Of a DNA stretch of 20,276 nt, positions 8,128 through 16,007 are shown one piece after another. The stretch's first letter is position 1. Each line of letters opens with the position of its first letter. This DNA is from an uncultured Lachnospiraceae bacterium (GTDB lineage: Bacteria; Bacillota; Clostridia; Lachnospirales; Lachnospiraceae). The stretch lies in contig CAJUES010000060.1 in the NCBI GenBank assembly GCA_910585765.1, positions 1-20,276 on the forward strand, read 5' to 3'. Made by a program: the position numbers and the translations under genes. The notes under the pieces are model-generated. The model searched no databases. It was given only the letters and a program-made list of their open reading frames with translations, and was not told the origin of the DNA.

Positions 8128-9000
8128 ATGCAGGAATTTGCACCAATCAAAGAGGGTAAGGTACGAGAGGTTTACGACAACGGAGACAGCCTGATCATCG
8201 TGGCGACAGACAGGATCTCCGCTTTTGATGTGATTTTGAAGAACCAGATCACGAAAAAGGGTGCGATACTTACACAGATGTCAAAATTCTGGTTTGATTT
8301 CACAAAGGATGTCGTGCCAAATCATATGATCTCAGTGGATGTCAGGGACATGCCTGAATTTTTCCGGAGTGAAAGGTTTGACGGCAACAGCATGATGTGC
8401 CGCAAACTCGAGATGCTCCCGATCGAGTGCATCGTGCGCGGCTACATCACAGGAAGCGGCTGGGCAAGCTACAAAGAAAACGGCACGGTGTGCGGCATAG
8501 CGCTTCCGGAGGGATTAAAAGAGTCGGAGAAGCTCCCTGAGCCCATCTACACACCGAGCACAAAGGCGGAGATCGGACTGCATGACGAGAACATCTCCTT
8601 TGAGCGCAGCATTGAGGTGCTCGAGGCAAAGTTCCCCGGAAAAGGTGCGGAGTATGCCGCAAAGATCAAGGATGCCACGATCGCCGTCTACAATAAATGT
8701 GCGGCGTACGCGCTGAGCAAGGGGATCATCATCGCGGACACCAAGTTTGAGTTCGGCCTTGACGAGAATGGCAATGTGGTGCTTGGCGATGAGATGCTCA
8801 CACCGGACAGCTCGCGTTTCTGGCCGCTTGACGGGTATGAGGCAGGCAAAGGACAGCCCTCCTTTGACAAGCAGTTTGTGCGCGACTGGCTCAAGGCAAA
8901 CCCGGACAATGACGATCTGCTGCCGGATGAGGTGGTCGCAAAGACAGTGGACAAATACAAGGAAGCGTTTGCGCTGCTCACCGGAAAAGCGTTTGCATAG
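8128..9000 (+). CDS. purC: Phosphoribosylaminoimidazole-succinocarboxamide synthase (SAICAR synthetase)
   Basis: PurC joins CAIR and aspartate with ATP hydrolysis to make SAICAR in de novo IMP synthesis. The 290-residue protein contains both family signatures: LPIECIVRGYITGSGW (97-112) and ADTKFEFG (203-210). The N-terminal KEGKVREVY matches the family's KxGKVRxxY nucleotide-binding strand. The open frame extends upstream to 7702, but the true start is ATG 8128, behind GAGGAGG around 8113-8119. The gap to the membrane-protein gene is 49 nt with no clear terminator or strong promoter, so read-through from the upstream operon is possible. It is followed 30 nt later by purF. Confidence 0.97.
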   Translation: MQEFAPIKEGKVREVYDNGDSLIIVATDRISAFDVILKNQITKKGAILTQMSKFWFDFTKDVVPNHMISVDVRDMPEFFRSERFDGNSMMCRKLEMLPIECIVRGYITGSGWASYKENGTVCGIALPEGLKESEKLPEPIYTPSTKAEIGLHDENISFERSIEVLEAKFPGKGAEYAAKIKDATIAVYNKCAAYALSKGIIIADTKFEFGLDENGNVVLGDEMLTPDSSRFWPLDGYEAGKGQPSFDKQFVRDWLKANPDNDDLLPDEVVAKTVDKYKEAFALLTGKAFA

Positions 9001-9030
9001 GAACAAATGATCGAGGAGTGAGGAAAATTG

Positions 9031-10479
9031 ATGTATAATGATGATATTGACAGAAATCTTGACGGGACGGGGCTGAAGGAAGCGTGCGGTGTTTTTGGCA
9101 TCTATGATTTTGACGGACAGGATGTCGTCTCCACGATCTATTACGGACTTTTTGCGCTGCAGCACAGAGGACAGGAGAGCTGCGGGATCGCAGTCAGCGA
9201 GACGGGCGGACCGAAAGGAAAAGTGACTTCCTATAAGGGAATGGGACTGGTCAATGAGGTGTTTACACAGGATGATTTGGAAACGATGAGGGGCGACATC
9301 GGCGTGGGGCATGTGCGCTACTCGACGGCAGGCGCTTCTACACGGGAAAATGCACAGCCGCTGGTGTTAAATTATGTAAAGGGTACACTGGCGCTGGCGC
9401 ATAACGGCAATTTGGTCAATGCGGCGGAGCTTAGGCACGATCTGGAATACACGGGTGCCATATTTCAAACGACGATCGACTCGGAGGTGATCGCTTACCA
9501 TATCGCGCGGGAGCGTCTGAACACGAAGACGGTTGAGGAGGCGGTGAACAGGGCGTGTCAGAAGATCAGGGGAGCATATTCCCTGGTGGTCATGAGTCCG
9601 AGAAAACTGATCGGAGCGAGGGATCCGTATGGTTTCAAGCCTCTTTGCATCGGAAAGCGGGCGAACAGCTATATCATCACTTCGGAGACCTGTGCGCTGG
9701 ATACGATCGGTGCGGAGTTTGTGCGGGATGTGCTTCCGGGAGAGACGGTCACGGTCACGCCTGACAGGGGGATTGTCTCCGATATGTCGCGTGCCATTCC
9801 AAAAGAGAGCGAGGCGAGATGTATTTTTGAGTACATCTATTTTGCGCGGCCGGACAGCCATATTGACGGTGTGAGCGTGTATGCGTCGCGCATTCAGGCA
9901 GGGCGTTTTCTCGCCATGGATTCGCCTGTGGCGGCGGACCTTGTCGTTGGTGTGCCGGAATCAGGAAATGCGGCGGCGCTGGGCTACTCGCTGCAGTCAG
10001 GGATACCCTACGGCACTGCTTTTGTGAAAAACGGCTATGTGGGAAGAACTTTTATCAAACCTGGACAGAGCAGCCGCGAGTCAAGTGTGAGAGTAAAGCT
10101 GAATGTCTTAAAAGAGGCAGTGAACGGAAAGCGTGTTATCATGATTGACGACTCCATCGTGCGCGGAACGACTTCGGACAGGATCGTGCGGATGCTTCGG
10201 GAGGCTGGGGCGAGGGAAGTCCATGTGCGCATCAGTTCGCCGCCGTTTCTGTGGCCGTGCTATTTTGGGACAGATGTTCCGGAAAAGGATCAGCTGATCG
10301 CAAATAACAGGACGGTCGACGAGATTAAGAGTCTCATAGGTGCCGATTCGCTTGGATATCTGGATATAGACAGATTAAAGAGTATGGTGGATGGACTGGG
10401 GATCTGTACAGGGTGTTTTGACGGCAAGTATCCGACGGAGCCGCCGGCGCAGGATATCCGGGGTGATTTTGACAGATAG
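9031..10479 (+). CDS. purF: Amidophosphoribosyltransferase, [4Fe-4S] type
   Basis: PurF catalyses the first committed step of purine synthesis, turning PRPP and glutamine into phosphoribosylamine. C19 in EACGVFGIY is the N-terminal nucleophile of the glutaminase domain, exposed after removal of an 18-residue propeptide. The phosphoribosyltransferase motif is VIMIDDSIVRGTTS (369-382). Cysteines 264, 410, 459 and 462 fit the four cluster ligands of the Bacillus-type iron-sulfur enzyme. Such enzymes are usually inhibited by AMP and GMP. I chose ATG 9031 over TTG 9028 because GAGG (9020-9023) then sits at a normal 7-nt spacing. The gene gives 482 residues, typical of the family. Confidence 0.97.
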   Translation: MYNDDIDRNLDGTGLKEACGVFGIYDFDGQDVVSTIYYGLFALQHRGQESCGIAVSETGGPKGKVTSYKGMGLVNEVFTQDDLETMRGDIGVGHVRYSTAGASTRENAQPLVLNYVKGTLALAHNGNLVNAAELRHDLEYTGAIFQTTIDSEVIAYHIARERLNTKTVEEAVNRACQKIRGAYSLVVMSPRKLIGARDPYGFKPLCIGKRANSYIITSETCALDTIGAEFVRDVLPGETVTVTPDRGIVSDMSRAIPKESEARCIFEYIYFARPDSHIDGVSVYASRIQAGRFLAMDSPVAADLVVGVPESGNAAALGYSLQSGIPYGTAFVKNGYVGRTFIKPGQSSRESSVRVKLNVLKEAVNGKRVIMIDDSIVRGTTSDRIVRMLREAGAREVHVRISSPPFLWPCYFGTDVPEKDQLIANNRTVDEIKSLIGADSLGYLDIDRLKSMVDGLGICTGCFDGKYPTEPPAQDIRGDFDR

Positions 10480-10513
10480 AATTTGGAGAAGTATGGGAGA
10501 CAAGGAGAAGAAT

Positions 10514-11965
10514 ATGAGTACAGACAGATACACAAGCCCCCTTTCTGAGCGGTATGCCAGCAAGGAAATGCAGTATATTTTTTCACAGGACATGAAATTC
10601 CGCACATGGAGACGGCTCTGGATCGCCCTGGCGGAGACGGAGATGGAGCTGGGACTGAGCGAGAACGGAAAGCCGGTCATCTCCCAGGAGCAGATCGACG
10701 AGCTGAGGGCGCATGCCGAGGACATCAACTACGAGGTGGCAAGGGAGCGCGAGAAGCTTGTCCGCCACGATGTCATGAGCCATGTGTACGCTTATGGGCA
10801 GCAGTGCCCGAAGGCGGCGGGGATCATTCATCTGGGCGCGACCTCGTGCTATGTGGGGGACAACACCGACATTATCGTGATGCGCGAGGCGCTGAGGCTT
10901 GTGCACAGGAAGCTTGTGAACGTGATCGACGAGCTTGCGGCGTTTGCGGGGAAGTACAAGAGTCTGCCGACGCTTGCCTTCACGCACTTCCAGCCGGCAC
11001 AGCCCACGACTGTCGGCAAGCGCGCCACACTCTGGATGCAGGAGTTTTTGATGGATCTGGAGGATCTGGAGTATGTGACGGGCAGCCTGAAACTGCTGGG
11101 GTCTAAGGGAACGACGGGCACGCAGGCGAGCTTTTTGGAACTGTTTGACGGCGACCAGGAGACGATCGACAGGATCGATCCGATGATCGCGGCGAAGATG
11201 GGATTCAAGGAGTGCTATGCAGTGTCAGGACAGACGTATTCCCGCAAGGTGGACACCAGGGTGGCGAACATCCTTGCCGGGATCGCGGCAAGTGCACACA
11301 AAATGTCAAATGATATCAGACTGCTGCAGCATTTGAAGGAGGTGGAGGAGCCCTTTGAGAAAAACCAGATCGGCTCATCCGCGATGGCGTACAAGAGAAA
11401 CCCGATGCGCTCAGAGCGCATAGCATCGCTGTCCCGCTATGTGATGGTCGATGCGCTGAACCCTGCGATCACGTCCGCGACACAGTGGTTTGAGAGGACT
11501 CTCGACGACTCGGCGAATAAGAGACTCTCGATTCCTGAAGGATTTCTTGCAATTGACGGCATCCTCGATCTGTGTCTCAATGTGGTCGACGGACTCGTGG
11601 TCTACGACAAGGTGATCACAAAGCATCTGATGGCGGAGCTCCCGTTCATGGCGACGGAGAATATCATGATGGATGCGGTCAAGAACGGCGGAAACAGGCA
11701 GGAACTTCACGAGAAGATCCGGACGCTCTCCATGGAGGCAGGGAAAAATGTCAAGGCGGAGGGAAAGGACAACAACCTTCTGGAGCTGATCGCAGCCGAT
11801 CCGGAGTTCAACCTGACGCTGGAGCAGCTCCAGGCGGCGATGGATCCGTCCCGGTATGTGGGCAGGTCGCCGATACAGGTCGACAATTTCCTCAGCAGTG
11901 TGGTGAAGCCGGTGCTTGAGGCAAATCGGTCCGAGCTTGGCATCAAGGCGGAAATAAATGTTTAA
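10514..11965 (+). CDS. purB: Adenylosuccinate lyase
   Basis: PurB removes fumarate from SAICAR (giving AICAR) and from adenylosuccinate (giving AMP). The 483-residue protein carries the fumarase/aspartase superfamily signature GSSAMAYKRNPMRSE (287-301), with Ala where Pro is more common after Met. It also has the conserved GATSCYVGDNTD and THFQPAQPTT segments of the active site. The frame is open from 10391 and another ATG lies at 10493. ATG 10514 has the best ribosome binding site (AAGGAG 10502-10507) and starts with the family-like STDRYTSPLSERY. It follows purF by 34 nt, so the two are probably co-transcribed. Confidence 0.96.
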   Translation: MSTDRYTSPLSERYASKEMQYIFSQDMKFRTWRRLWIALAETEMELGLSENGKPVISQEQIDELRAHAEDINYEVAREREKLVRHDVMSHVYAYGQQCPKAAGIIHLGATSCYVGDNTDIIVMREALRLVHRKLVNVIDELAAFAGKYKSLPTLAFTHFQPAQPTTVGKRATLWMQEFLMDLEDLEYVTGSLKLLGSKGTTGTQASFLELFDGDQETIDRIDPMIAAKMGFKECYAVSGQTYSRKVDTRVANILAGIAASAHKMSNDIRLLQHLKEVEEPFEKNQIGSSAMAYKRNPMRSERIASLSRYVMVDALNPAITSATQWFERTLDDSANKRLSIPEGFLAIDGILDLCLNVVDGLVVYDKVITKHLMAELPFMATENIMMDAVKNGGNRQELHEKIRTLSMEAGKNVKAEGKDNNLLELIAADPEFNLTLEQLQAAMDPSRYVGRSPIQVDNFLSSVVKPVLEANRSELGIKAEINV

Positions 11966-12022
11966 GAATGCTTAATAAATAGTGTTTAAGATAAATATGT
12001 TGAAGTTCGTGAATAAATATTC

Positions 12023-12051
12023 TTTACTTATCAGCTAAAAAGATGTATGAT
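12023..12051 (+). promoter_or_regulatory. Probable promoter of purA
   Basis: TTTACT (12023-12028) and TATGAT (12046-12051) are spaced by 17 bp in an AT-rich stretch after purB. Transcription would begin near 12058, leaving a leader of about 115 nt. I see no terminator after purB, so purA may also receive read-through. Confidence 0.55.
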
Positions 12052-12066
12052 AGATAGCGGTGTGTA

Positions 12067-12107
12067 GTGTGCAATAAACGCTGCACACGGCGCGGCGGGT
12101 GTGCAGC
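12067..12107 (+). promoter_or_regulatory. purA leader with two mutually exclusive hairpins
   Basis: GTGTGCA (12067-12073) can pair with TGCACAC (12082-12088), while GCTGCACAC (12080-12088) can instead pair with GTGTGCAGC (12099-12107) in a perfect 9-bp stem. The middle segment cannot join both, the classic layout of a switching leader. No T-run follows the second stem, so control by intrinsic termination is not evident. I do not recognise a known riboswitch here. Confidence 0.45.
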
Positions 12108-12172
12108 AGTCAGCCCGCACTCGCAGATATCTCGAAATATACAGTGAAGTAAACAGAACTGGAGGTAAGTCA

Positions 12173-13471
12173 ATGGTAAAAGCAGTAGTAGGAGCTAATT
12201 GGGGCGACGAGGGAAAAGGTAAGATCACCGATATGCTCGCGCGAGAGGCAGATATTGTTATCCGTTTTCAGGGGGGCGCAAATGCGGGACACACGATCGT
12301 AAATAATTACGGCAAGTTTGCCCTTCACACCCTGCCTTCAGGAGTGTTTTATAATCATACAACAAGCATTATCGGCAACGGAGTGGCGCTGAACATTCCG
12401 ATCCTGATGGAGGAGATCAAGTCGATCACGGACAGAAACGTGCCGGTGCCAAAGATTCTGGTATCGGACAGGGCACAGATCGTGATGCCCTACCATGTGC
12501 TGTTTGACCAGTACGAGGAGGAGCGGCTGGGCGGAAAATCATTTGGCTCCACGAAGTCGGGGATCGCACCTTTTTACTCTGACAAGTATGCAAAGATCGG
12601 TTTCCAGGTGAGCGAGCTCTTTGATGAGGAGCTCTTGAAAGAGAAGGTCGAGCGGGTCGCAGAGCAGAAAAACGTGATCCTCGAGCATCTGTACCACAAG
12701 CCTGCGATCGTTCCGGCAGAGCTTCTCGACACACTGCATGAGTACAGGGATATGATCAAACCGTATGTGTGTGATGTATCGGCGTATCTCGACGAGGCTT
12801 TGAGAGCGGGCAAGAATGTTCTTCTCGAGGGTCAGCTTGGCACGCTGAAGGATCCTGACCATGGCATCTATCCGATGGTGACATCCTCGTCGACACTCGC
12901 AGCTTACGGCGCGATCGGCGCAGGAATGCCGCCTTATGAGATCAAGGAGATCTACACGGTGTGCAAGGCATACTCGTCGTCGGTTGGCGCGGGCGCTTTC
13001 GTGTCAGAGATCTTTGGCGATGAGGCTGATGAGCTCAGACGCCGCGGCGGAGACGGCGGGGAGTACGGTGCTACGACAGGACGCCCGAGACGTATGGGGT
13101 GGTTTGACTGTGTGGCGTCCAAGTACGGATGCCGTCTGCAGGGAACGACAGATGTCTGCTTCACGGTGCTCGACGTGCTCGGATATCTCGACGAGATACC
13201 GGTGTGCACAGGATATGAGATCGACGGGGAAGTCACGACGCAGTTTCCTGTCACGGCAAAGCTCGGTAAGGCGAAGCCGGTCTTTACAACGCTGCCCGGC
13301 TGGAAGACGGACATCCGGGGGATCAGAAACTACGAGGAGCTGCCCGAGAACTGCCGCAGATATGTCGAGTTCATCGAGGAGCAGATCGGCTATCCGATCA
13401 CGCTCGTGAGCAACGGACCGGCGAGAGATGACGTCATCTACAGAAAGAGCAGATTAAAGGGCACAAAATAA
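12173..13471 (+). CDS. purA: Adenylosuccinate synthetase
   Basis: PurA condenses IMP with aspartate using GTP, the first step from IMP to AMP; PurB completes it. The 432-residue protein begins with the GTP-binding loop GANWGDEGKGK (7-17), in which D12 is the expected catalytic base. H40 in NAGHTIV is the second catalytic residue. TTGRPRRMGWFD is the conserved segment near the active site, and a C-terminal VSNGPARDD also fits the family. The open frame extends back to 12101, but ATG 12173 has an ideal GGAGGT at 12161-12166 and gives the normal family start. The gene has its own promoter and structured leader and ends at a strong terminator. Confidence 0.97.
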   Translation: MVKAVVGANWGDEGKGKITDMLAREADIVIRFQGGANAGHTIVNNYGKFALHTLPSGVFYNHTTSIIGNGVALNIPILMEEIKSITDRNVPVPKILVSDRAQIVMPYHVLFDQYEEERLGGKSFGSTKSGIAPFYSDKYAKIGFQVSELFDEELLKEKVERVAEQKNVILEHLYHKPAIVPAELLDTLHEYRDMIKPYVCDVSAYLDEALRAGKNVLLEGQLGTLKDPDHGIYPMVTSSSTLAAYGAIGAGMPPYEIKEIYTVCKAYSSSVGAGAFVSEIFGDEADELRRRGGDGGEYGATTGRPRRMGWFDCVASKYGCRLQGTTDVCFTVLDVLGYLDEIPVCTGYEIDGEVTTQFPVTAKLGKAKPVFTTLPGWKTDIRGIRNYEELPENCRRYVEFIEEQIGYPITLVSNGPARDDVIYRKSRLKGTK

Positions 13472-13482
13472 TAGATGAGATG

Positions 13483-13524
13483 AAAAGCCAAGGGCAGTGT
13501 GCTGTGTCTGCCTTTGGCTTTTGT
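13483..13524 (+). terminator. Rho-independent terminator after purA
   Basis: AAAAGCCAAGGGCAG (13483-13497) and CTGCCTTTGGCTTTT (13508-13522) form a 15-bp stem with one G-U pair and a 10-nt loop. The 3' arm ends in TTTT. It closes the purine gene cluster. Confidence 0.9.
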
Positions 13525-13644
13525 GTGTGTGCGATGGATGTCAAGGTGCCTGAGCGGCAAACAGGGGGACAAAACCCGCACCCGGCGTCTTGCGGAGTCG
13601 GCAAGAGCACTTGACACGGAGATAAAAATAAGGATAGAAGAGTT

Positions 13645-14985
13645 ATGAACTACGATTTAACCCAGGGAAATATCATGACAAAGCTGCTAAAGTTTGCTTT
13701 TCCGATCATGGTGGGCAATGTGCTGCAGCAGCTTTACAATGTGGTGGACACGCTGATCGTCGGGCGGTTTCTCGGCAAAGACGCGCTGGCGGCAGTGGGC
13801 TCCTCCTACACGCTGATGGTCTTTGTGACCTCGATCATATTAGGGCTCTGCATGGGCAGCAGCGCCTTTTTTTCCATGCAGTTTGGCAGGCGTGACTATG
13901 ACAGGCTGGAGAAGGGGATCTACATGGCGTTTCTGATGATCGGGGCGGTCACTGTCACCCTGAATATTCTGGTCTATGTGGGGATCCACGGGATCCTTTC
14001 GTTTCTGCGTGTGCCGGATGAGGTCGTGCCGTTCATGAGGGAGTATCTGCTGTGGATATTTGCGGGGATCACGGCGACGTTTTTGTACAATTTTGTGGCT
14101 AATTTCATGCGTGCGCTCGGCAATTCGCTGATCCCGCTCTGTTTTCTTGGCGTCTCCGCAGTGCTGAATATCTTTTTGGATCTTTTTTTTATCCGTGTGC
14201 TGATGTGGGGAGTCGGCGGCGCGGCGGCAGCGACGGTAATCTCACAGTATGTCGCGGGCGTCGGTATTCTGATCTACTGCTTGAAAAAATATCCCGAGGT
14301 ACATATCAAAAAGGAGAACAGGCATTGGAATCAGGATATTTTAAAAGAACTGCTCGGCCTGTCGTCGCTGACCTGTCTGCAGCAGTCGGTCATGAATTTC
14401 GGGATCCTGATGGTGCAGGGTCTTGTCAACAGCTTCGGCTCCGTGGTGATGGCGGCTTTTGCGGCGGCAGTCAAGATCGACTCGTTTGCATACTCGCCGG
14501 TGCAGGATTTTGGCAACGCGTTCTCGACGTATGTGGCGCAGAACTACGGTGCGGGAAAGCGCGACAGGATCCGCAGGGGAATGCGGGATGCGGTGCTTGG
14601 CGCGTTTGTATTCTGTTTCGTGATCTCAGTCCTGGTGGTCGGGTTCGCCAGACCGCTCATGTCGCTTTTTCTCGATGAGAGCAGCGCGGAGGCGGTTGTG
14701 GTGGGTGTCGGATATCTGCGCATAGAGGCATCGTTCTATTTTGGTATCGGGCTGTTGTTTTTGTTTTACGGGTATTTCCGCGCAGTCAACAAGCCCGGCG
14801 TCTCGGTGGTCCTCACGGTGGTATCGCTCGGAATGCGCGTGCTGCTGGCATATACGTTGTCTGCTGTCGAGGGGATCGGCGTGACAGGCATCTGGATGTC
14901 CGTGCCGATCGGCTGGTTTCTCGCGGACGCGGCGGGCGTGGTATTTTATGTGAAAAACAGGCGGGCAGCAGATAGAGGGGTGTGA
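13645..14985 (+). CDS. MATE family multidrug/cation antiporter
   Basis: The 446-residue protein has about twelve hydrophobic segments in two halves, as in MATE exporters, which expel organic cations or drugs in exchange for Na+ or H+. The N-terminal segment (TKLLKFAFPIMVGNVLQQLY followed by NVVDTLIVGRFLG) is a hallmark of the DinF/NorM-like Clostridial MATE group. The second half repeats the pattern around SPVQDFGNAFSTYVAQNYGAGK, the conserved Q-N-GA segment. Substrate cannot be told from sequence. The start is preceded by AAGGA at about 10 nt spacing. No convincing promoter is visible in the 120 nt after the purA terminator. The next gene starts 2 nt after its stop, implying coupling. Confidence 0.9.
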   Translation: MNYDLTQGNIMTKLLKFAFPIMVGNVLQQLYNVVDTLIVGRFLGKDALAAVGSSYTLMVFVTSIILGLCMGSSAFFSMQFGRRDYDRLEKGIYMAFLMIGAVTVTLNILVYVGIHGILSFLRVPDEVVPFMREYLLWIFAGITATFLYNFVANFMRALGNSLIPLCFLGVSAVLNIFLDLFFIRVLMWGVGGAAAATVISQYVAGVGILIYCLKKYPEVHIKKENRHWNQDILKELLGLSSLTCLQQSVMNFGILMVQGLVNSFGSVVMAAFAAAVKIDSFAYSPVQDFGNAFSTYVAQNYGAGKRDRIRRGMRDAVLGAFVFCFVISVLVVGFARPLMSLFLDESSAEAVVVGVGYLRIEASFYFGIGLLFLFYGYFRAVNKPGVSVVLTVVSLGMRVLLAYTLSAVEGIGVTGIWMSVPIGWFLADAAGVVFYVKNRRAADRGV

Positions 14986-14987
14986 CA

Positions 14988-15434
14988 ATGGGGCATTGCA
15001 TACAGGCTGTTATAGGAACGCATGAGTCGATTCGGACTTTGACTGACAATTGGAATTCTGCACGGGAGATTGTATTGCCTCAGGGATATGGAATGGTGTT
15101 TTTGACAAGTTCACTTTTTGATGACATTACAGCGTTTTTTGATGTCCTTGATGAGGAGAGGGATCTCGGGCTGGATTATTTTACTGTGGCGATTGAGCAA
15201 TTCCTGCGGCGGTATTCGCTCCACACGAAGCTTGTGTACTGTGAAACGGACTATAGCGGCGGTATGGGAACACAGGCAGGTGTTTTTTTTGAAAATGGGA
15301 AGATTTCTATTGAACCGTGCAGTGGTGAAGGAACCATAAACAGACTGCTTAAGGAACTTGGTGTCCGGTGCGAAGCCGGAATGGATGCGTTTGACAGCCT
15401 CAATCTGGGACAATATCGCCATATGCCGGAGTAG
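14988..15434 (+). CDS. Small protein of unknown function, coupled to the MATE gene
   Basis: This 148-residue soluble protein is not one I recognise. It has an alternating alpha/beta character with a GYGMVFLTSSLFDDITAFFD segment (about 34-53), a Y-x-x-V-A-I helix near 70 and a glycine-rich turn YSGGMGTQAG (about 90-99). No catalytic motif or membrane span is seen. The open frame begins at GTG 14982, but ATG 14988 has AGAGGGG (14974-14980) at 7 nt spacing. The gene starts 2 nt after the MATE stop, so the two are very likely translated from one message. A role linked to the exporter is possible but unproven. Confidence 0.7.
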   Translation: MGHCIQAVIGTHESIRTLTDNWNSAREIVLPQGYGMVFLTSSLFDDITAFFDVLDEERDLGLDYFTVAIEQFLRRYSLHTKLVYCETDYSGGMGTQAGVFFENGKISIEPCSGEGTINRLLKELGVRCEAGMDAFDSLNLGQYRHMPE

Positions 15435-15451
15435 TTTTGGCTTACGAGTGA

Positions 15452-15478
15452 ACAGTAACTGAACCATTGCATTACTGT
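15452..15478 (+). repeat. Inverted repeat upstream of the short transcription unit
   Basis: ACAGTAA (15452-15458) and TTACTGT (15472-15478) form a perfect 7-bp inverted repeat with a 13-nt centre. It lies 20 nt upstream of a strong promoter. The octamer ACAGTAAC also occurs at 19487-19494, upstream of another promoter in this window. It may be an operator; no T-run follows it. Confidence 0.35.
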
Positions 15479-15498
15479 GAGAACATAATTTATGCCTG

Positions 15499-15527
15499 TT
15501 GACACGGGTAGCATAACCTGTTATTAT
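15499..15527 (+). promoter_or_regulatory. Near-consensus sigma-A promoter of a short unit
   Basis: TTGACA (15499-15504) and TATTAT (15522-15527) are spaced by 17 bp. The -35 is perfect and the -10 matches five of six. The transcript would start near 15534 and run through the 24-codon ORF to the hairpin terminators at 15713 and 15762, or on into rsgA. Confidence 0.75.
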
Positions 15528-15623
15528 AGAAAATGAAATTTAGAATAGCCTTTCGAATATTTCCTCTACCTGCGATTGCGAGAGAGACTTCGAGAGTCTA
15601 TTATAAAGAAACGGAGGTAATCG

Positions 15624-15698
15624 ATGATGATGAGCAGAAATAATGTTATTGAAGATAATTTCATAAAGCGTGCGATTACCCCGAAAAACAGCAGATAA
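15624..15698 (+). CDS. Candidate 24-residue peptide (leader peptide or small protein)
   Basis: ACGGAGGTAATCG immediately precedes three in-frame ATG codons (15624, 15627, 15630), and the frame continues to TAA at 15696-15698. The peptide MMMSRNNVIEDNFIKRAITP... is short, polar and basic at the end. I do not recognise it. Support comes from the strong ribosome binding site, a near-consensus promoter 90-125 nt upstream, and a terminator starting 15 nt after its stop. It could be a leader peptide controlling rsgA by attenuation, or a free-standing small protein. Confidence 0.4.
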   Translation: MMMSRNNVIEDNFIKRAITPKNSR

Positions 15699-15712
15699 AA
15701 AAGGTGTGTTTG

Positions 15713-15740
15713 TCGCGGTATCGTCTGATGCCGCGATTTT
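15713..15740 (+). terminator. Terminator after the 24-codon ORF
   Basis: TCGCGGTATC (15713-15722) and GATGCCGCGA (15727-15736) form a 10-bp stem with one G-U pair and a GTCT loop, followed by TTTT. The U-tail is short, so it may be partly read through. Confidence 0.65.
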
Positions 15741-15761
15741 ATGCATATAGAAGGTTTAGGG

Positions 15762-15799
15762 ATCCTAAAGGCATAGAATGGTGTCTTTGGGATTTTTTT
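15762..15799 (+). terminator. Second terminator-like hairpin before rsgA
   Basis: ATCCTAAAG (15762-15770) pairs with CTTTGGGAT (15785-15793) with one G-U pair; the flanking GCAT/GTGT can lengthen the stem. Seven T residues (15793-15799) follow. Two terminators in tandem suggest tight control or effective isolation of downstream genes. Confidence 0.65.
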
Positions 15800-15857
15800 A
15801 TGCACACGGGCACACCGAGGAAGTATGACGGTGCAGATTGTGAAAGGAGAGATGTTT

Positions 15858-16007
15858 ATGGCACAGAGCAGAAGAATCGGATTAAAAAATGATATGAACA
15901 GAGAAGTCGCATGGAACAGCAAAGATTGTATGAGAAAGAGGAAAAGAAGAAATGGACGAAATGAAAAATACAGCGATCGTCACGGCGGTTCACAGGGACC
16001 GCTATGA
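15858..16007 (+). CDS. Candidate 49-residue basic protein overlapping rsgA
   Basis: ATG 15858 has an AAAGGAGA ribosome binding site (15843-15850) at good spacing. The product is rich in Arg and Lys (MAQSRRIGLKNDMNREVAWN..., then CMRKRKRRNGRNEKY). I do not recognise it. Its 3' 56 nt overlap the start of rsgA in another frame, so the last part is an overlap shadow, or the ORF serves to couple translation into rsgA. The strong site is the main evidence; coincidence remains possible. Confidence 0.35.
   Translation: MAQSRRIGLKNDMNREVAWNSKDCMRKRKRRNGRNEKYSDRHGGSQGPL

Noticed and set aside
7182..8150. Minus-strand open frame of 322 codons
   Set aside because: It is antisense to the coiled-coil membrane-protein gene and its product is a Leu/His-rich shadow with no domain.
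10391..10513. Upstream extension of the purB frame
   Set aside because: It overlaps the end of purF; the AAGGAG site and the family-like N-terminus support ATG 10514.
13611..13638. TTGACA at 13611 as a promoter of the MATE gene
   Set aside because: No acceptable -10 exists at 16-18 bp, and a start there would leave almost no leader before the ATG at 13645.
15704..15892. 62-codon plus-strand open frame between the short unit and rsgA
   Set aside because: It runs through both terminator hairpins and has no ribosome site.
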